Below are positions 63,413-64,000 of a DNA stretch of 64,000 bases, in pieces. The stretch is from positions 1,458,501 through 1,522,500 of the forward strand of contig JAWQEG010001395.1 in assembly GCA_033782935.1 (NCBI GenBank), given 5' to 3'. Source of the DNA: Petrolisthes cinctipes. Taxonomy: Eukaryota > Arthropoda > Malacostraca > Decapoda > Porcellanidae. Numbering within the stretch: position 1 is the first letter of the stretch; the number at the start of each line of letters is the position of its first letter. Both the position numbers and the translations under genes were made by a program. The notes under the pieces are model-generated. The model was not told the DNA's origin, did not search any database, and saw only the letters and a program-made list of their open reading frames with translations.

Positions 63413-63846
63413 GGGGAGGCGGTGGTAGAGTGGATAAAGTGATGGACTGCGAATGGCAAGGGCCCTGGTTCGAGTCCACGAGGAAACGTCTGGGAGTTTT
63501 CCGAGGTGATCTGATGGGTCCAGCTGTTCGTCAACTACCCTGGCTAAGCCGACTCGTCAAGAAATTACCCCCTACATCGTCGTCAACTCACAACATAAAA
63601 GATGCCAGACCATATTCCAAGATGCTGTGAGTGACGTTGTAGCTGCTCTCTCCTGATAGTGACGTGTATAAATAAGGTGTCGTCATCTAGTGGGGCAGAA
63701 GAGAAGCTACGGTACCAACATCACCACGAAGCTTTTTTCTATATTACACTGTCTCATCTAGTGCGACACCCAATAATCTCGGGGCCTCGCAAGAGTCACG
63801 GGCTACTGACAGCCTACAGTCCCGAGGTTGAGGTATAGCAAAAAAA
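63413..63846 (+). mobile_element. Long tRNA-derived SINE, copy 2
   Basis: A box TGGTAGAGTGG at 63423-63433 and B box GGTTCGAGTCC at 63467-63477 in a tRNA-like head, followed by a roughly 360-bp body homologous to 2702-3024 and an A-run at the end. AATTG flanks it on both sides (63408-63412 and 63847-63851), a possible short target duplication. It is inserted in the I-group LINE. Confidence 0.8.
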
Positions 63847-64000
63847 AATTGTAAGAAGTCATTTCTAATGCTATATAAAGCCCTGATTTGATCTAGAGTA
63901 GATTATGGGTCAATGGTGTATGGTTCAGCATCTGATTCTGTGTTGATAGGTTTGGATGTGGTGCAGAATGTGTGTTTGCGTGTGTGTCTTGGAGCCCTAC

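Larger units (their letters stand above)
62035..64000 (+). mobile_element. I-group LINE split by a SINE, runs off the window
   Basis: Plus-strand linker and RT (62035-63411) are interrupted by the long SINE (63413-63846); the LINE resumes at 63852 with LMLYKALI, SRVDYGSMVYGSAS and DVVQNVCLRVCLGAL, the post-RT region. It continues past the right edge. Stops and shifts are frequent. Confidence 0.8.

Noticed and set aside
63423..63480. True tRNA gene
   Set aside because: A and B boxes are present but the cloverleaf does not close and the sequence continues into a repeated 360-bp body; it is a SINE head.
1..64000. CRISPR arrays, operons, bacterial promoters or terminators
   Set aside because: Nothing of the kind is present; gene structure, repeats and polyadenylation-type signals are eukaryotic.

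Overview
This window looks like intergenic, repeat-packed nuclear DNA from an arthropod, most likely a decapod crustacean. The evidence is the mixture of elements: a DIRS tyrosine-recombinase retrotransposon, many diverse non-LTR (LINE) retrotransposons, a Ty3/Gypsy element, Tc1/mariner copies, a Helitron, a P-element-like fragment, long tRNA-derived SINEs, microsatellites, and degenerate TTAGG-type (arthropod telomere-like) arrays. Almost all elements are broken by frameshifts, stops and 5' truncation. I see no convincing host exon, rRNA or tRNA gene. The decapod assignment is inference.

Layout. 1-5.5 kb: a small inverted-repeat element, a long SINE, and a minus-strand R2-like LINE with eight C2H2 fingers, a Myb-like domain and a restriction-like endonuclease but no reverse transcriptase. 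5.5-14.1 kb: one CR1/L2-type LINE on the plus strand, split by three insertions (a 1.7 kb foldback element, a minus-strand RTE-like LINE, and a Tc1 transposon with its TA target duplication still readable). 14.1-15.2 kb: TTAGG-like array and an 85-bp minisatellite split by another RTE-like fragment. 15.3-20.2 kb: 5'-truncated Ty3/Gypsy element with its 3' LTR. 20.4-21.5 kb: minus-strand GATA-finger-like relic. 21.6-25.7 kb: LINE with a CCCH-finger ORF1. 25.7-27.1 kb: pyrimidine-rich tract. 27.4-29.2 kb: internally deleted Helitron. 29.6-34.3 kb: P-element-like relic, a 147-bp direct repeat pair, Pro/Thr-rich repeats, and an envelope-like fragment. 35.3-42.8 kb: an essentially complete DIRS element on the minus strand. 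42.8-47.9 kb: two related CAGT-ended TIR elements and a 111-bp hairpin element. 48.0-58.2 kb: two copies of one I-clade LINE in opposite orientation, the second split by another LINE. 58.2-62.0 kb: a minus-strand I/Vingi-like LINE carrying a small LINE insertion with a clear 16-bp target duplication. 62.0-64.0 kb: a further LINE split by the second copy of the long SINE.

The most striking object is the DIRS element (35334-42791). Its termini and internal complementary region match base for base (66 + 35 bp) as expected for a circular intermediate. Its gag appears to be interrupted by three short GT-AG introns (116, 100 and 69 bp); each has an in-frame stop right at the donor site, and each removal keeps the reading frame. 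After splicing, gag and pol lie in one frame separated by a single TGA.
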